Shown piece by piece: positions 18,583 to 27,579 of a stretch of DNA of 64,000 bases. Position 1 is the stretch's first letter. Each line of letters opens with the position of its first letter. Under the pieces are notes generated by a model. The model was given only the letters and a program-made list of their open reading frames with translations, ran no database searches and was not told where the DNA came from. The stretch is from Rheinheimera sp. MM224 (lineage in GTDB: Bacteria > Pseudomonadota > Gammaproteobacteria > Enterobacterales > Alteromonadaceae), in the NCBI RefSeq assembly GCF_947090785.1, contig NZ_OX352320.1:2418001-2482000 (forward strand), given 5' to 3'. The translations under genes and the position numbers were made by a program.

Positions 18583-19113
18583 ATGGCAACTGTAGGTATA
18601 TTTTTTGGTAGCGATACAGGTAACACTGAACATATCGCCAAGATGATTCAAAAAGAGCTGGGCAAACATTTGTTTGATGTGATGGACATTGCCAAAAGCA
18701 CAAAAGAACAAATTGCTGGTTATGATTTGTTGCTGTTAGGTATTCCAACCTGGTATTACGGTGAAGCCCAATGTGATTGGGATGACTTCTTTCCAGAGCT
18801 TGAACATATCGACTTTAACAACAAGTTAGTAGCGATTTTTGGCTGTGGTGATCAGGAAGATTATGCCGAATATTTCCTTGATGCTATGGGCACCCTGCGC
18901 GACATTATCGAGCCTAAAGGCGCCATTATAGTTGGACACTGGCCAACCAAAGGCTACAACTTTGTCGCCTCCAAAGCACTGGCAGACAACGATCATTTTG
19001 TCGGTTTAGGCATAGACGAAGACCGTCAGCCAGAACTGACAGAGCAACGTGTAAAGCAGTGGTGCAAACAGATTTATGATGAACTGAGCTTAAAAGAGCT
19101 GGAAAATCTGTAA
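18583..19113 (+). CDS. fldA: Flavodoxin I
   Basis: A 176-residue long-chain flavodoxin. The FMN phosphate loop GSDTGNTEHIA, the loop PTWYYGEAQCDWDDF with an FMN-stacking Trp/Tyr, and GCGDQEDYAEYF are all present. FldA is an essential low-potential electron carrier for IspG/IspH, biotin synthase, ribonucleotide reductase activation and others. Its neighbour fur and the biotin synthase gene elsewhere in the window fit this role. It is probably in one transcript with ybfE and ends at a strong terminator. Confidence 0.97.
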   Translation: MATVGIFFGSDTGNTEHIAKMIQKELGKHLFDVMDIAKSTKEQIAGYDLLLLGIPTWYYGEAQCDWDDFFPELEHIDFNNKLVAIFGCGDQEDYAEYFLDAMGTLRDIIEPKGAIIVGHWPTKGYNFVASKALADNDHFVGLGIDEDRQPELTEQRVKQWCKQIYDELSLKELENL

Positions 19114-19118
19114 TCTCT

Positions 19119-19148
19119 AAGGGTCAGAGTTTCAACTCTGACCCTTTT
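19119..19148. terminator. fldA terminator (bidirectional)
   Basis: AAGGGTCAGAGTT and AACTCTGACCCTT form a near-perfect 13-bp stem with a very small loop, followed by TTTTGTTTT. The convergent DUF4442 gene ends four bases away and may share it. Confidence 0.88.
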
Positions 19149-19151
19149 GTT

Positions 19152-19628
19152 TTATTGAGATGTATCGCGGTATTTAGGCTTTTTACGGATATACACCTTA
19201 CGTTTGACCTCGCACACCAACTCGCCTTTGTTGTCTTTCACATGCACTACAAAATCAGGGAAATACTTCTCCCCTGCTTCGGTCTGTTGTTTGATATGCT
19301 CAAGCTCATTATCTGTCAGCACAAACTCAGCTGTTAATTTGCCACGACCCGGTGTGATGTAGTTAATATCAGCCTGTTTATCCCACACCATATACTCTTT
19401 GCCCAAAGCCCCCATCAACATCAATGGATAAATAGGATCGGTCATCGCAAACATAGAGCCACCAAACTGGCTGCTATTGATATTGCGGGTCCAGGGCCGG
19501 TTTTTCAGCTCTACCTTGCAATACCTGTAGTCTTGCGATAACTCCACCACCTTAATGCCTGTGAAAAAAAATGGTGGCCACAAATTTAATAAATGCCGCA
19601 TCACGGCCGGATTAAACGCCCAACGCAT
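19152..19628 (-). CDS. DUF4442 hotdog-fold protein (putative thioesterase)
   Basis: A 158-residue protein with the DUF4442 hotdog pattern: NRPWTRNINSSQFGGSMFAM is the central helix region, followed by DPIYPLMLMGAL and a C-terminal beta strand (VCEVKRKVYIRKKPKY). Members resemble PaaI-type thioesterases, but no substrate is known. It lies convergent to fldA and divergent from fur. Confidence 0.85.
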   Translation of the reverse strand: MRWAFNPAVMRHLLNLWPPFFFTGIKVVELSQDYRYCKVELKNRPWTRNINSSQFGGSMFAMTDPIYPLMLMGALGKEYMVWDKQADINYITPGRGKLTAEFVLTDNELEHIKQQTEAGEKYFPDFVVHVKDNKGELVCEVKRKVYIRKKPKYRDTSQ

Positions 19629-19781
19629 AAGAAACCTCTGGTAAGACCTGTTGAGCAGGATTCTAACGCCTTGTTTGTGCTTTGTCTGCGCTTTGCTGGT
19701 ATTAATGGGCAGATTTATAGGTTGCTTCTGTCGTTAATGGCCTTATAATCATTTGAAATTCAAGAAAGAGTAGAACAGTCC

Positions 19782-20222
19782 ATGTCAGATCATAATACCG
19801 AATTGCGTAAAGCAGGCCTCAAGGTCACCCTGCCACGAGTGAAGATCCTCGATATTTTGCAAGATCCTAATCATCAACACATCAGCGCTGAAGATGTGTA
19901 TAAGATTTTGCTGGAATTAGGTGAAGATATTGGTCTGGCGACTGTATACCGTGTGTTAAACCAGTTTGATGATGCTGGCATTGTCACCCGTCACCATTTT
20001 GAAGGTGGTAAGTCGGTATTCGAATTAAGCCGTATGGATCACCACGATCACCTGGTGTGCTTAAACTGCGGTAAAGTCATTGAGTTTGAAGACGATGATA
20101 TCGAACGTAAGCAGCTGGAAATTTCTGAGAAAAACGGCATCAAATTAACTCACCACAGCTTGTATCTGTATGGTGAGTGTGTGGATAAAAAGTCCTGCGA
20201 AGAAACCCGTAACAGCAAATAA
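19782..20222 (+). CDS. fur: Ferric uptake regulator Fur
   Basis: A 146-residue Fur. The N-terminal winged helix contains GLKVTLPRVKILDIL and IGLATVYRVLNQFDDAG. The dimerisation/metal domain includes the His-rich MDHHDHLVCLNCGKVIEF with a CxxC pair and a second Cys pair in GECVDKKSCEE. With Fe2+, Fur represses iron-acquisition genes. The upstream region has only a weak resemblance to a Fur box, so autoregulation is not shown. The 3' region is unusual: 28 bases after the stop begins a four-copy 49-bp tandem array that runs directly into the terminator. Confidence 0.97.
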   Translation: MSDHNTELRKAGLKVTLPRVKILDILQDPNHQHISAEDVYKILLELGEDIGLATVYRVLNQFDDAGIVTRHHFEGGKSVFELSRMDHHDHLVCLNCGKVIEFEDDDIERKQLEISEKNGIKLTHHSLYLYGECVDKKSCEETRNSK

Positions 20223-20250
20223 GTCGCTGACTTGGTTGCTTTTGGTGTCA

Positions 20251-20446
20251 CGCCGAAAATGTGCTCCTGCATTTCCGGCATACCGTACGTCCTGTACATC
20301 GCCGAAAATATGCTCCTGCATTTTCGGCATACCGTACGTCCTGTACATCGCCGAAAATATGCTCCTGCATTTCCGGCATACCGTACGTCCTGTACATCGC
20401 CGAAAATGTGCTCCTGCATTTCCGGCATACCGTACGTCCTGTACAT
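20251..20446 (+). repeat. Four-copy 49-bp tandem repeat in the fur 3' region
   Basis: Four units of exactly 49 bp start at 20251, 20300, 20349 and 20398. Only two positions vary, unit base 11 (G, A, A, G) and unit base 25 (C, T, C, C). Each unit can form a hairpin from GCCGAAAAT and ATTTYCGGC around GCTCCTGC, and contains CGTACG and a GTAC-N5-GTAC dyad. There are no spacers, so it is not a CRISPR array. Because 49 is 3n+1, each reading frame cycles through the three phases; several frames stay open across the array, but none looks like a real gene. The near-identity of units indicates recent expansion or homogenisation. Confidence 0.93.
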
Positions 20447-20472
20447 AAACCGGCTGCTATGCCGGTTTTTTT
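20447..20472 (+). terminator. fur terminator, directly after the tandem array
   Basis: AAACCGGC and GCCGGTTT pair around TGCTAT and are followed by a T-run. The loop contains the stop codon of the convergent ADP-ribosylglycohydrolase-like gene. Confidence 0.85.
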
Positions 20473-21413
20473 GTGCCTGTTAAAATCTGCTCTGTTAAAT
20501 ACTCCACTTCATTGGCCCAGCAGCACTCAGGACGTGGCTGATGTACACCAAACTGGCCTTTGAGAGGTCTGCAGTGAGTAATAGCATTTCGCAGTAATTC
20601 AGGGACCTCAGCCACACCATAACAAGCTCCTAATAAAGCTCCAGCCACAGCAGCATTGTTAGCCGTATCCCCACCTCGTCTAAGGGTATCCAGCATGCCA
20701 TCCAGATAATCCTGGGCGTACAACAGCTGCCAGATAGCGTTTTGAAAACACACCAGCACCGGAGTATCTGAAGTTTCAGCATCAGTGGGAGGCATAAATA
20801 ACGCCTGGTCAATCACGCGGATAATACGTTTATCCACTTTAAGCTGTGACGCCCAGTCTTTGATCAATTGATACAACTCATCGGCACTACAGTCGTTTTC
20901 CAGTACATGACCAAGTGCCATCACATACAAACCACTGACTTGTTGGCACAACATATTAGGATGGGTTAATGCGGTATCAGCCATAGCCCAAGCCGCTAGC
21001 TGAGGTAAAGACTGATAAGGCACCATCAAAGCCACAGCGCCTACGCGAGCCAAAGCTGTAGTTGCATTGGATTCCTCGTCCTGTTCACTCAGCAAAGCAC
21101 GCTTTAATTCATCAGGTACAGAAAAGGGTTCGGTTCTGAGCCAATATTCATAAGCCTGCCAGGCGCCATCTTCCTGATACTCACCATAATGAGCTAACAG
21201 GCGACATAACAACACGGCTAACTCACCGCTGTCGGTCGGCTGACCAGACAAAGTCTGCCAAGGGTTTTGCAGTAAAATTTCATTCAGGTCAAAGCTTAGC
21301 CGCTCATCGCGTTCGTTTTGCTCGAGACCTTCAACGGCGGAACCTAAAACTTCTCCGGCCAATAAGCCATACATCAAACCCAGGGCTTTGGATTTGAGCA
21401 CCGGATCGCTCAT
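20457..21413 (-). CDS. ADP-ribosylglycohydrolase (DraG) family protein, probably altered metal site
   Basis: A 318-residue protein of the DraG/ADP-ribosylglycohydrolase fold. The N-terminus has the family start (ALGLMYGLLAGEVLGSAVEG), and two metal-binding regions can be placed: GQPTDSGELA and RRGGDTANNAAVAGALLGA. In typical members the first reads TDD[ST/G]E and the second GGD[TA]DTN. Here the second Asp of the first motif is Ser and the second Asp of the second motif is Ala, so the dinuclear Mg/Mn site looks incomplete. It may be catalytically weak, use different ligands or be a binding protein. Its stop codon lies inside the fur terminator. ppsA, 171 bases upstream, is on the same strand but has its own terminator. 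Confidence 0.8.
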   Translation of the reverse strand: MSDPVLKSKALGLMYGLLAGEVLGSAVEGLEQNERDERLSFDLNEILLQNPWQTLSGQPTDSGELAVLLCRLLAHYGEYQEDGAWQAYEYWLRTEPFSVPDELKRALLSEQDEESNATTALARVGAVALMVPYQSLPQLAAWAMADTALTHPNMLCQQVSGLYVMALGHVLENDCSADELYQLIKDWASQLKVDKRIIRVIDQALFMPPTDAETSDTPVLVCFQNAIWQLLYAQDYLDGMLDTLRRGGDTANNAAVAGALLGACYGVAEVPELLRNAITHCRPLKGQFGVHQPRPECCWANEVEYLTEQILTGTKKPA

Positions 21414-21540
21414 GCTGACCTCCGTTGTGATAAAGCCTTAAGCGGCTAATTTTTACGCATAACTAATTTATAAGGTATTGCAGCCAAGAAGCCAAGTACT
21501 TCGCTTTAAAATCAACTAAATAGCTCATTTTTAGAAAGAC

Positions 21541-21566
21541 AAAAGCCAGCATCGACGCTGGCTTTT
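21541..21566 (-). terminator. ppsA terminator
   Basis: AAAAGCCAGC and GCTGGCTTTT form a 10-bp stem around six bases and are followed on the minus strand by GTCTTTCT. It lies 18 bases past the ppsA stop. Confidence 0.85.
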
Positions 21567-21583
21567 GGTTCAATCAGCTTAAT

Positions 21584-23959
21584 TTACTGACCGTATTTTT
21601 CTGCCAGATATAACCAGGTTTCCAATACTGTATCAGGGTTTAATGACACAGAATCGATGCCTTGATCCATCAGCCATGCCGCAAAGTCTTCATGATCTGA
21701 AGGGCCCTGACCACAAATACCCACGTATTTGCCTTTAGCTTTCGCGGTTTGAATGGCCATAGACAACAGCTTTTTAATGGCCGGGTTACGTTCATCAAAC
21801 AGATGCGCTATTAAACCACTGTCGCGATCCAAACCTAAAGTCAACTGAGTTAAGTCATTTGAGCCGATAGAGAAACCATCAAAATACTCAAGGAACTCTT
21901 CAGCCAGCAAGCAGTTGGACGGCAATTCACACATCATAATAACTTTTAAGCCATTATCACCACGTTTCAGGCCATGAGCTTCCAGCAGTTCAATCACAGC
22001 TTTGGCTTCTTCCAGTGTGCGGACGAATGGGATCATCACTTCAACATTGGTAAAACCCATTTCGTTACGAACCCGTTTTAAGGCTTCACATTCCATCGCA
22101 AAACAGTCGCGGAAATCTTCAGAAATGTAACGCGATGCACCACGGAAACCAATCATAGGGTTTTCTTCGTGTGGCTCGTACTGACGACCACCCACCAGAT
22201 TGGCGTATTCGTTCGACTTAAAGTCGGACATCCGCACTATCACCCGCTCTGGCGAGAAGGCTGCAGCCAGGGTAGAAATACCTTCAACCAGCTTCATAGT
22301 GTAAAACTCGACCGGAGAGCTGTACCCTGCCATCATCTCACTGATCGTGGCTTTGAGTTCATCTGTTTGAGCATCAAAGTTCAGCAATGCTTTTGGATGC
22401 ACACCAATCATACGGTTGATAATAAATTCCAGACGGGCTAAGCCAATACCAGCATGAGGCAGCTTCGCAAAGGAAAACGCGCGTTCAGGATTACCAACGT
22501 TCATCATGATTTTCATCTTCAGCGCTGGCATTTTGTCTACACGTGAGGTCATCACGTCAAAACCTAAAATACCGTCGTAGACAAAACCTGTGTCGCCTTC
22601 AGCACAGGACACTGTGACATCCTGACCATTTTTGATTTTTTTAGTCGCATCACCACAACCCACTACAGCTGGGATACCCAGTTCACGCGCAATAATAGCG
22701 GCGTGACAAGTACGGCCACCACGGTTGGTGACAATAGCTGAAGCGCGTTTCATGATAGGTTCCCAGTCCGGGTCTGTCATGTCGGTGACTAACACATCAC
22801 CTGGCTGGATCTGATCCATATCAGCGATGCTGGCGAGGACTTTGGCTTTGCCTGAACCAATTTTATGACCAATGGCGCGACCTTCAACAACTATAGGTGC
22901 TGTGCCTTGCAGCTGGAAGCGCTCCATTTCGTTGCTGTCTTCGCGGCTACGCACAGTTTCTGGGCGGGCCTGAACTATATACAGCTTACCGTCCTGACCA
23001 TCTTTAGCCCATTCGATATCCATAGCGCGGCCGTAGTGTTTTTCGATAATAATGGCTTGTTTCGCCAGTTCCTGCACTTCAGCGTCTGTCAGTGAAAACT
23101 TCTGACGATTTGCCGCAGGCACATCTTCAATCAATACCTGTTTGCCATGGTTTACGTCTTTGGAATACACCATCTGTAACAGCTTGCTGCCTAAATTACG
23201 GCGCACCACTGCAGGACGACCAGCCATCACTGTCGGCTTATGCACATAAAATTCGTCAGGGTTTACCGCGCCTTGTACCACCATTTCGCCTAAACCGTAG
23301 GACGAGGTGACAAAAACCACATCTTCAAAACCTGATTCAGTGTCGATACTGAACATCACACCTGAGGCAGATAAGTCTGAACGCACCATACGCTGTACAC
23401 CAGCAGATAAGGCCACCCCACGGTGGTCGTAGCCCTGATGCACACGATACGAAATAGCGCGGTCGTTAAATAATGACGCAAATACGTGTTTAATGGCTTC
23501 AATCACGTGAGCATAACCACGTACGTTTAAGAAAGTCTCTTGCTGACCTGCAAAAGAAGCATCCGGCATATCTTCAGCTGTGGCTGATGAACGCACTGCA
23601 AAGGAGACATCTTCAGCACAACCTTGTTGCAGCTGTTGATAGGAAGTTTGAATGGCTTGCTCAAATTCGGCCTGGAATGGTGTGTCGATCACCCATTGGC
23701 GAATTTGCGCACCAGCTTTTGCAAGGGCATTTACATCATCAACGTTTAATCCATCCAGCAGTTGATAAATACGCTCGTTAAGACCACTCTGTTCAAGAAA
23801 TTGATTAAAGGCATAAGCTGTGGTGGCAAAACCACCCGGAACTTGTACCCCTGCATTTGCCAGGTTACTGATCATTTCACCTAATGAAGCATTTTTTCCG
23901 CCAACGCGAGGAACGTCGTGCATGCCCAGATCCTGGTACCAAACAACGAATTCTTGCAC
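21584..23959 (-). CDS. ppsA: Phosphoenolpyruvate synthase
   Basis: A 791-residue PEP synthase, which converts pyruvate, ATP and water to PEP, AMP and phosphate in gluconeogenesis. Order: N-terminal ATP-binding domain ([38 protein letters not shown]), the mobile phosphohistidine domain with [19 protein letters not shown] whose His is phosphorylated, and the C-terminal PEP/pyruvate barrel ([20 protein letters not shown]). The Thr two residues before the catalytic His is the expected target of PpsR. ppsR is divergently encoded across a 126-138-base region that holds a perfect 14-bp palindrome and a HexR-like box. Confidence 0.97.
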   Translation of the reverse strand: MQEFVVWYQDLGMHDVPRVGGKNASLGEMISNLANAGVQVPGGFATTAYAFNQFLEQSGLNERIYQLLDGLNVDDVNALAKAGAQIRQWVIDTPFQAEFEQAIQTSYQQLQQGCAEDVSFAVRSSATAEDMPDASFAGQQETFLNVRGYAHVIEAIKHVFASLFNDRAISYRVHQGYDHRGVALSAGVQRMVRSDLSASGVMFSIDTESGFEDVVFVTSSYGLGEMVVQGAVNPDEFYVHKPTVMAGRPAVVRRNLGSKLLQMVYSKDVNHGKQVLIEDVPAANRQKFSLTDAEVQELAKQAIIIEKHYGRAMDIEWAKDGQDGKLYIVQARPETVRSREDSNEMERFQLQGTAPIVVEGRAIGHKIGSGKAKVLASIADMDQIQPGDVLVTDMTDPDWEPIMKRASAIVTNRGGRTCHAAIIARELGIPAVVGCGDATKKIKNGQDVTVSCAEGDTGFVYDGILGFDVMTSRVDKMPALKMKIMMNVGNPERAFSFAKLPHAGIGLARLEFIINRMIGVHPKALLNFDAQTDELKATISEMMAGYSSPVEFYTMKLVEGISTLAAAFSPERVIVRMSDFKSNEYANLVGGRQYEPHEENPMIGFRGASRYISEDFRDCFAMECEALKRVRNEMGFTNVEVMIPFVRTLEEAKAVIELLEAHGLKRGDNGLKVIMMCELPSNCLLAEEFLEYFDGFSIGSNDLTQLTLGLDRDSGLIAHLFDERNPAIKKLLSMAIQTAKAKGKYVGICGQGPSDHEDFAAWLMDQGIDSVSLNPDTVLETWLYLAEKYGQ

Positions 23960-23987
23960 AATGAGTCTCCAATTTTTGTTGCAGGTT

Positions 23988-24001
23988 ATGTAAGCTTACA
24001 T
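23988..24001. promoter_or_regulatory. Perfect 14-bp palindrome upstream of ppsA
   Basis: ATGTAAGCTTACAT is a perfect palindrome 29 bases upstream of the ppsA start, in the ppsA-ppsR divergent region. Its half-site spacing does not fit the 15-bp HexR box, so the protein that might bind it is not identified. Confidence 0.45.
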
Positions 24002-24065
24002 GGTCAGCCACACAAGCAACTTAATTCTACACTGGCGCGAAAACTAAATAAAACCTTAATTTTTA

Positions 24066-24080
24066 TGTAATTTAATAACG
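24066..24080. promoter_or_regulatory. HexR-like box in the ppsA/ppsR intergenic region
   Basis: TGTAATTTAATAACG fits 13 of 15 positions of the HexR-type palindrome (TGTARTWWWAYTACA, recalled). HexR is known to control ppsA in Shewanella-type bacteria. The site lies just upstream of ppsR and about 107 bases from ppsA. Confidence 0.42.
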
Positions 24081-24097
24081 ACAAAATGGAGAAAATC

Positions 24098-24907
24098 GTG
24101 AGAACAGCCTTTTATATATCTGATGGTACAGGCATTACCTCTGAAGTGTTCGGGCACGCTCTATTGTCACTGTTTCCGGCAGAATTCGACCATGTAACTA
24201 TCCCATTTGTTGAAACTAAAGAGATCGCCTTACAAGCCAAACAACGAATAAACGATCGTTATAAAACAACCGGAATTCGCCCTTTGATTTTTCAGACCTT
24301 TGTCGACGAAGAATTACGCCAGATCATTAACAGCAGCGATGGCGTCTGTTACGATTTTTTAAATGCCTTTATTGAGCCAATGCAAAAGGAATTAGGCATA
24401 GCTGCTATGCCAAAAACTCATCGCACTCACAGCATTCATGAAAAAACCTATGATTTCCGTATTGACGCGGTGAACTATGCGCTGGCCAATGACGATGGGG
24501 TGAATTTAAAGGAATATGCCAAAGCTGACATTATTCTGGTGGGCGTCAGTCGCTCAGGTAAAACCCCGACCAGTTTATATCTGGCCTTACAGTATGGTAT
24601 CAAAGCAGCAAACTACCCTTTTGTGCAGGAAGACATGGATATGTTGCGATTGCCGGATGAGCTGAAAAAGCAAAAAGCCAAGCTGTTTGGCCTGACCATT
24701 ACACCAGAGCGTTTAAGTAAAATTCGTGAGCAGCGCCGCCCTGGCAGTAAATATGCGTCACTGCGGCAATGCAAACTGGAATTAGATGAAGTAGAAGCCT
24801 TGTATCAAAAGGAAAAAATTCCGTTTTTAAACTCAACTCATTTATCCATCGAAGAGATATCGGCGAAAATTTTGTCGCAAACCGGATTAAAACGACAGAA
24901 GTACTAA
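24098..24907 (+). CDS. ppsR: PEP synthase regulatory kinase/phosphorylase PpsR (DUF299)
   Basis: A 269-residue bifunctional regulator. It inactivates PEP synthase by ADP-dependent phosphorylation of a Thr near the catalytic His and reactivates it by phosphate-dependent dephosphorylation. Family motifs: FYISDGTGITSEVFGHALLS at the N-terminus, the P-loop GVSRSGKTPTSLYLA, and ANYPFVQEDMDMLRLP. Start choice: GTG at 24098 has GGAG six bases upstream and gives the family-like MRTAFYISDGTG; ATG at 24086 (four residues more) has no clear ribosome binding site. It is divergent from its target gene ppsA, a common pairing. Confidence 0.94.
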   Translation: MRTAFYISDGTGITSEVFGHALLSLFPAEFDHVTIPFVETKEIALQAKQRINDRYKTTGIRPLIFQTFVDEELRQIINSSDGVCYDFLNAFIEPMQKELGIAAMPKTHRTHSIHEKTYDFRIDAVNYALANDDGVNLKEYAKADIILVGVSRSGKTPTSLYLALQYGIKAANYPFVQEDMDMLRLPDELKKQKAKLFGLTITPERLSKIREQRRPGSKYASLRQCKLELDEVEALYQKEKIPFLNSTHLSIEEISAKILSQTGLKRQKY

Positions 24908-24920
24908 CTGCTTTGAGGGA

Positions 24921-26012
24921 TCAAGGCCTTTGACTGCCACTGGCCTCTTGCAGCAGTTGTTTGACATGCAAGGGGCAAAGCCGGATAGGTTCGCCCTGCT
25001 CTTTACGTTTAACCAGTTGCACCAGTAGTCTGTTGACCGGCGCATCCAGCTTTAACTGCTCTGCCAAAGTGACCACAGCACCGTTTAAAAACGCGATTTC
25101 AGTCGCTTTACCGGCCTGAATGTCATCCCACATCGACGAACGCGCATCGGGTGATACCGCCAGCATTTTTTTTGCCAGTCGTTTGAATAACCAGTTGGGA
25201 GTTTGCAGTAAAAGTGGGATGTAGCTGTTGGGAATAGAGGTATAAGAATAGGTCTCTATATTCAGGCGCCGACATAAATCCAGCAGCTCCTTCATCGCAG
25301 CGGCGAGCAATAATCGGTAAGGACGCTGCAGCAACTGCTGCTGTAACGGCAAGTCAGAGAGTGCGTTAATGGCATTATTGAGATTCAGCATCAATTTACC
25401 AAATTCAGCCGCTTTAACATTCTCCAGTTGTTTTGACTTGATACCCTGGTGTTGCAGCTGTTCCAGCACAGCCCCAATTCGTGGATCATCACTCTGCTGC
25501 CAGATCATTTGTGCACCTGTGGTGCGGGCATAAAACCCCGGGCTTATTTTCACCACATTAAAAGGCACTATGGCTCTGAGCACGGGCTGAGACAAAAACT
25601 GTTGATATAAAGGTGCTATAGCGACACCATTTTGCATCGCCACCACCAGACAGTCAGCAGACAGATACTGTGTCAGCTGAGGGAGCAAGGTCTGCAGATC
25701 CAAAGCTTTTACCGTCACCAGCACCAGCTGTGCGGTGCGAAGGGCTTCAAATTCTGTGTAAACGGCAGGTGATGTCAACCGATGGCAGGCGCCCTCTAAA
25801 TCCTGTGCCGTTAAGCCATAAGCTGCGGATTCAAGCGCCATTCGTTCGCGCCCGATAAAGATCACTTCAAATTCAGAGGATTGAGCAAGCATGGTGCCGA
25901 GGTAACAACCTATAGCGCCGGCTCCTACTATGGCGACACGTAAAGACGCTGAACTTTTGCCTGAATGATCAGACAAGAGTTCAGCGACTGGTTTTTTATT
26001 TGCGGACCGCAC
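24921..26012 (-). CDS. Ketopantoate reductase family protein (PanE/ApbA-like)
   Basis: A protein of up to 363 residues with an N-terminal NADP-binding Rossmann motif ([17 protein letters not shown]), the family block VVAMQNGVA, and a C-terminal helical domain ([20 protein letters not shown] with the catalytic Lys). PanE reduces 2-dehydropantoate to pantoate for CoA synthesis, but many paralogues have other substrates, so panE itself is not claimed. The start is uncertain: GTG at 26012 overlaps the end of the DAHP synthase gene by 17 bases without a clear ribosome binding site, and TTG at 25976 is an alternative. The overlap suggests translational coupling to the DAHP synthase gene. Confidence 0.85.
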   Translation of the reverse strand: MRSANKKPVAELLSDHSGKSSASLRVAIVGAGAIGCYLGTMLAQSSEFEVIFIGRERMALESAAYGLTAQDLEGACHRLTSPAVYTEFEALRTAQLVLVTVKALDLQTLLPQLTQYLSADCLVVAMQNGVAIAPLYQQFLSQPVLRAIVPFNVVKISPGFYARTTGAQMIWQQSDDPRIGAVLEQLQHQGIKSKQLENVKAAEFGKLMLNLNNAINALSDLPLQQQLLQRPYRLLLAAAMKELLDLCRRLNIETYSYTSIPNSYIPLLLQTPNWLFKRLAKKMLAVSPDARSSMWDDIQAGKATEIAFLNGAVVTLAEQLKLDAPVNRLLVQLVKRKEQGEPIRLCPLHVKQLLQEASGSQRP

Positions 26013-27345
26013 GAAGGGTATCTGCGATCAGGAATGCCAGTTCCAGCACCTGATCTGAATTTAAGCGGGGGTCACACTGAGTGGTGTAACGCTTGCTTAA
26101 ATCGTTTTCAGACAAACCATAAGCACCACCTGTACATTCAGTGACGTTATCACCTGTCATTTCCAGATGGATACCACCGGCATGAGTACCTTCAGCCTGA
26201 TGCACCGCAAAGAAATAACGGATTTCACGCAAAATCGCTTCAAAGTCACGGGTTTTGTAGTCGTTGCTGGCTTTGACTGTGTTGCCATGCATAGGGTCTG
26301 AACTCCAGACCACTTTGCGACCTTCACGCTCAACACGACGTACTAAAGCAGGTAACTTTTCGGCTAATTTATCCGCGCCCATCCGGGTGATCAACGTCAG
26401 GCGGCCTGGAGTATTGTCCGGATTCAACGCGTCGATAAGGCGCAATAAATCCACTTCATCCATACCAGGGCCCACTTTCACACCCACAGGGTTTTTGATG
26501 CCACGGAAAAACTCAAGATGTGCATGATCCAACTGACGTGTGCGTTCGCCTATCCAGACCATATGGGCTGAACAGTCATACCAGTCACCTGTTAACGAAT
26601 CACGACGGGTTAAAGCTTCTTCGTAATTCAGTAACAGCGCTTCATGCGAGGTATACAAAGAGGTTTCACGGATAGACGGTGAGTTTTCAGCCGTAATACC
26701 GCAAATCTCCATAAACCGCAGCGCTTCCTGAATACGCTGAGCCACATCCTGATAGCGGCCTTTCAGTGGATTGGCGTCAACAAAACCCAGATTCCAGCGG
26801 CTGACCTGATGCAGGTCTGCTAATCCACCTTGTGCAAAAGCACGTAACAAATTTAAGGTAGCAGCTGAATGATGGTAAGCCGTCATTAAACGGTTTGGAT
26901 CCGGCTTGCGGGCCTCTGCTGTGAATTCAAAGCTGTTGACTATATCACCACGGTAGCTTGGATGAGATACACCAGCTATGGTTTCTAAATCGCTGGAGCG
27001 AGGCTTGGCGTATTGGCCAGCCATACGTGCTACTTTGACTACAGGACAACCACCAGCAAAGGTGAGTACCACGGCCATTTGCAGCAATACTTTAAAAGTG
27101 TCACGAATTTTTGGTGCATTAAAGTCACTAAAGCTCTCCGCACAATCTCCGCCTTGCAGTAAAAATGCTTTGCCTTCAGCCACTTGTCCAAGCTGACTAA
27201 AGAGATCACGAGTCTCTTGCGCAAACACCAAAGGCGGATATCTGTGCAATTGCTGCTCAACAGTGCTGAGTAAAGCCTGATCATCGTAATGAGGTTGTTG
27301 TTGGATTGGAAAAGCTCGCCAACTTTGAGGCGTCCAGGTCGTCAC
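25996..27345 (-). CDS. Class II 3-deoxy-7-phosphoheptulonate (DAHP) synthase
   Basis: A 449-residue type II (plant-like) DAHP synthase, which condenses PEP and erythrose 4-phosphate in the first step of the shikimate pathway. Characteristic blocks: [15 protein letters not shown] with the metal-binding Cys, [49 protein letters not shown] and [18 protein letters not shown]. Type II enzymes are unrelated in sequence to E. coli AroF/G/H. The gene is followed by an overlapping PanE-like reductase gene. Upstream, a divergent region of 234 bases contains an 18-bp inverted repeat resembling a MetJ box. Confidence 0.95.
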   Translation of the reverse strand: MTTWTPQSWRAFPIQQQPHYDDQALLSTVEQQLHRYPPLVFAQETRDLFSQLGQVAEGKAFLLQGGDCAESFSDFNAPKIRDTFKVLLQMAVVLTFAGGCPVVKVARMAGQYAKPRSSDLETIAGVSHPSYRGDIVNSFEFTAEARKPDPNRLMTAYHHSAATLNLLRAFAQGGLADLHQVSRWNLGFVDANPLKGRYQDVAQRIQEALRFMEICGITAENSPSIRETSLYTSHEALLLNYEEALTRRDSLTGDWYDCSAHMVWIGERTRQLDHAHLEFFRGIKNPVGVKVGPGMDEVDLLRLIDALNPDNTPGRLTLITRMGADKLAEKLPALVRRVEREGRKVVWSSDPMHGNTVKASNDYKTRDFEAILREIRYFFAVHQAEGTHAGGIHLEMTGDNVTECTGGAYGLSENDLSKRYTTQCDPRLNSDQVLELAFLIADTLRAVRK

Positions 27346-27498
27346 TTTAAGTAGTCCTATAGTTTTGAATTGATAGTTAAGGTCACTAGGTTATTTATCC
27401 GCAGACAAAGTAAATTTATTGGCGGCTAAATTCAATGCTTAAATGAGTATATTGCGCTGAAATCTGCAAATAGTACGAAATTTATCGGCAAAAACACC

Positions 27499-27516
27499 CA
27501 GATGTCTAAACATCTG
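27499..27516. promoter_or_regulatory. MetJ-box-like inverted repeat
   Basis: CAGATGT-CTAA-ACATCTG contains AGATGTCTAAACATCT, which differs at one of 16 positions from the symmetrical double met box AGATGTCT-AGACATCT. It lies between the class II DAHP synthase and MoxR genes, about 64 bases from moxR and 154 bases from the synthase gene. MetJ normally controls methionine genes, and none is adjacent, so the bound regulator is uncertain. Confidence 0.45.
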
Positions 27517-27579
27517 AAAATATCAAGCCTTTTTTAGCCAGGTTTCAAGGCTGAAAACGGCATTTAATGCGGAGCTTTT

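Noticed and set aside
19740..19781. Fur box upstream of fur (around TATAATCATTTG)
   Set aside because: Only about half of the 19-bp consensus matches, which is too weak to call.
20251..20446. CRISPR array
   Set aside because: Units are contiguous with no spacers and no cas genes nearby.
20170..20563. Several overlapping open frames across the fur tandem array on both strands
   Set aside because: They arise because the 49-bp unit lacks stops in several frames; translations are repetitive, without ribosome binding sites, and overlap fur or the next gene.
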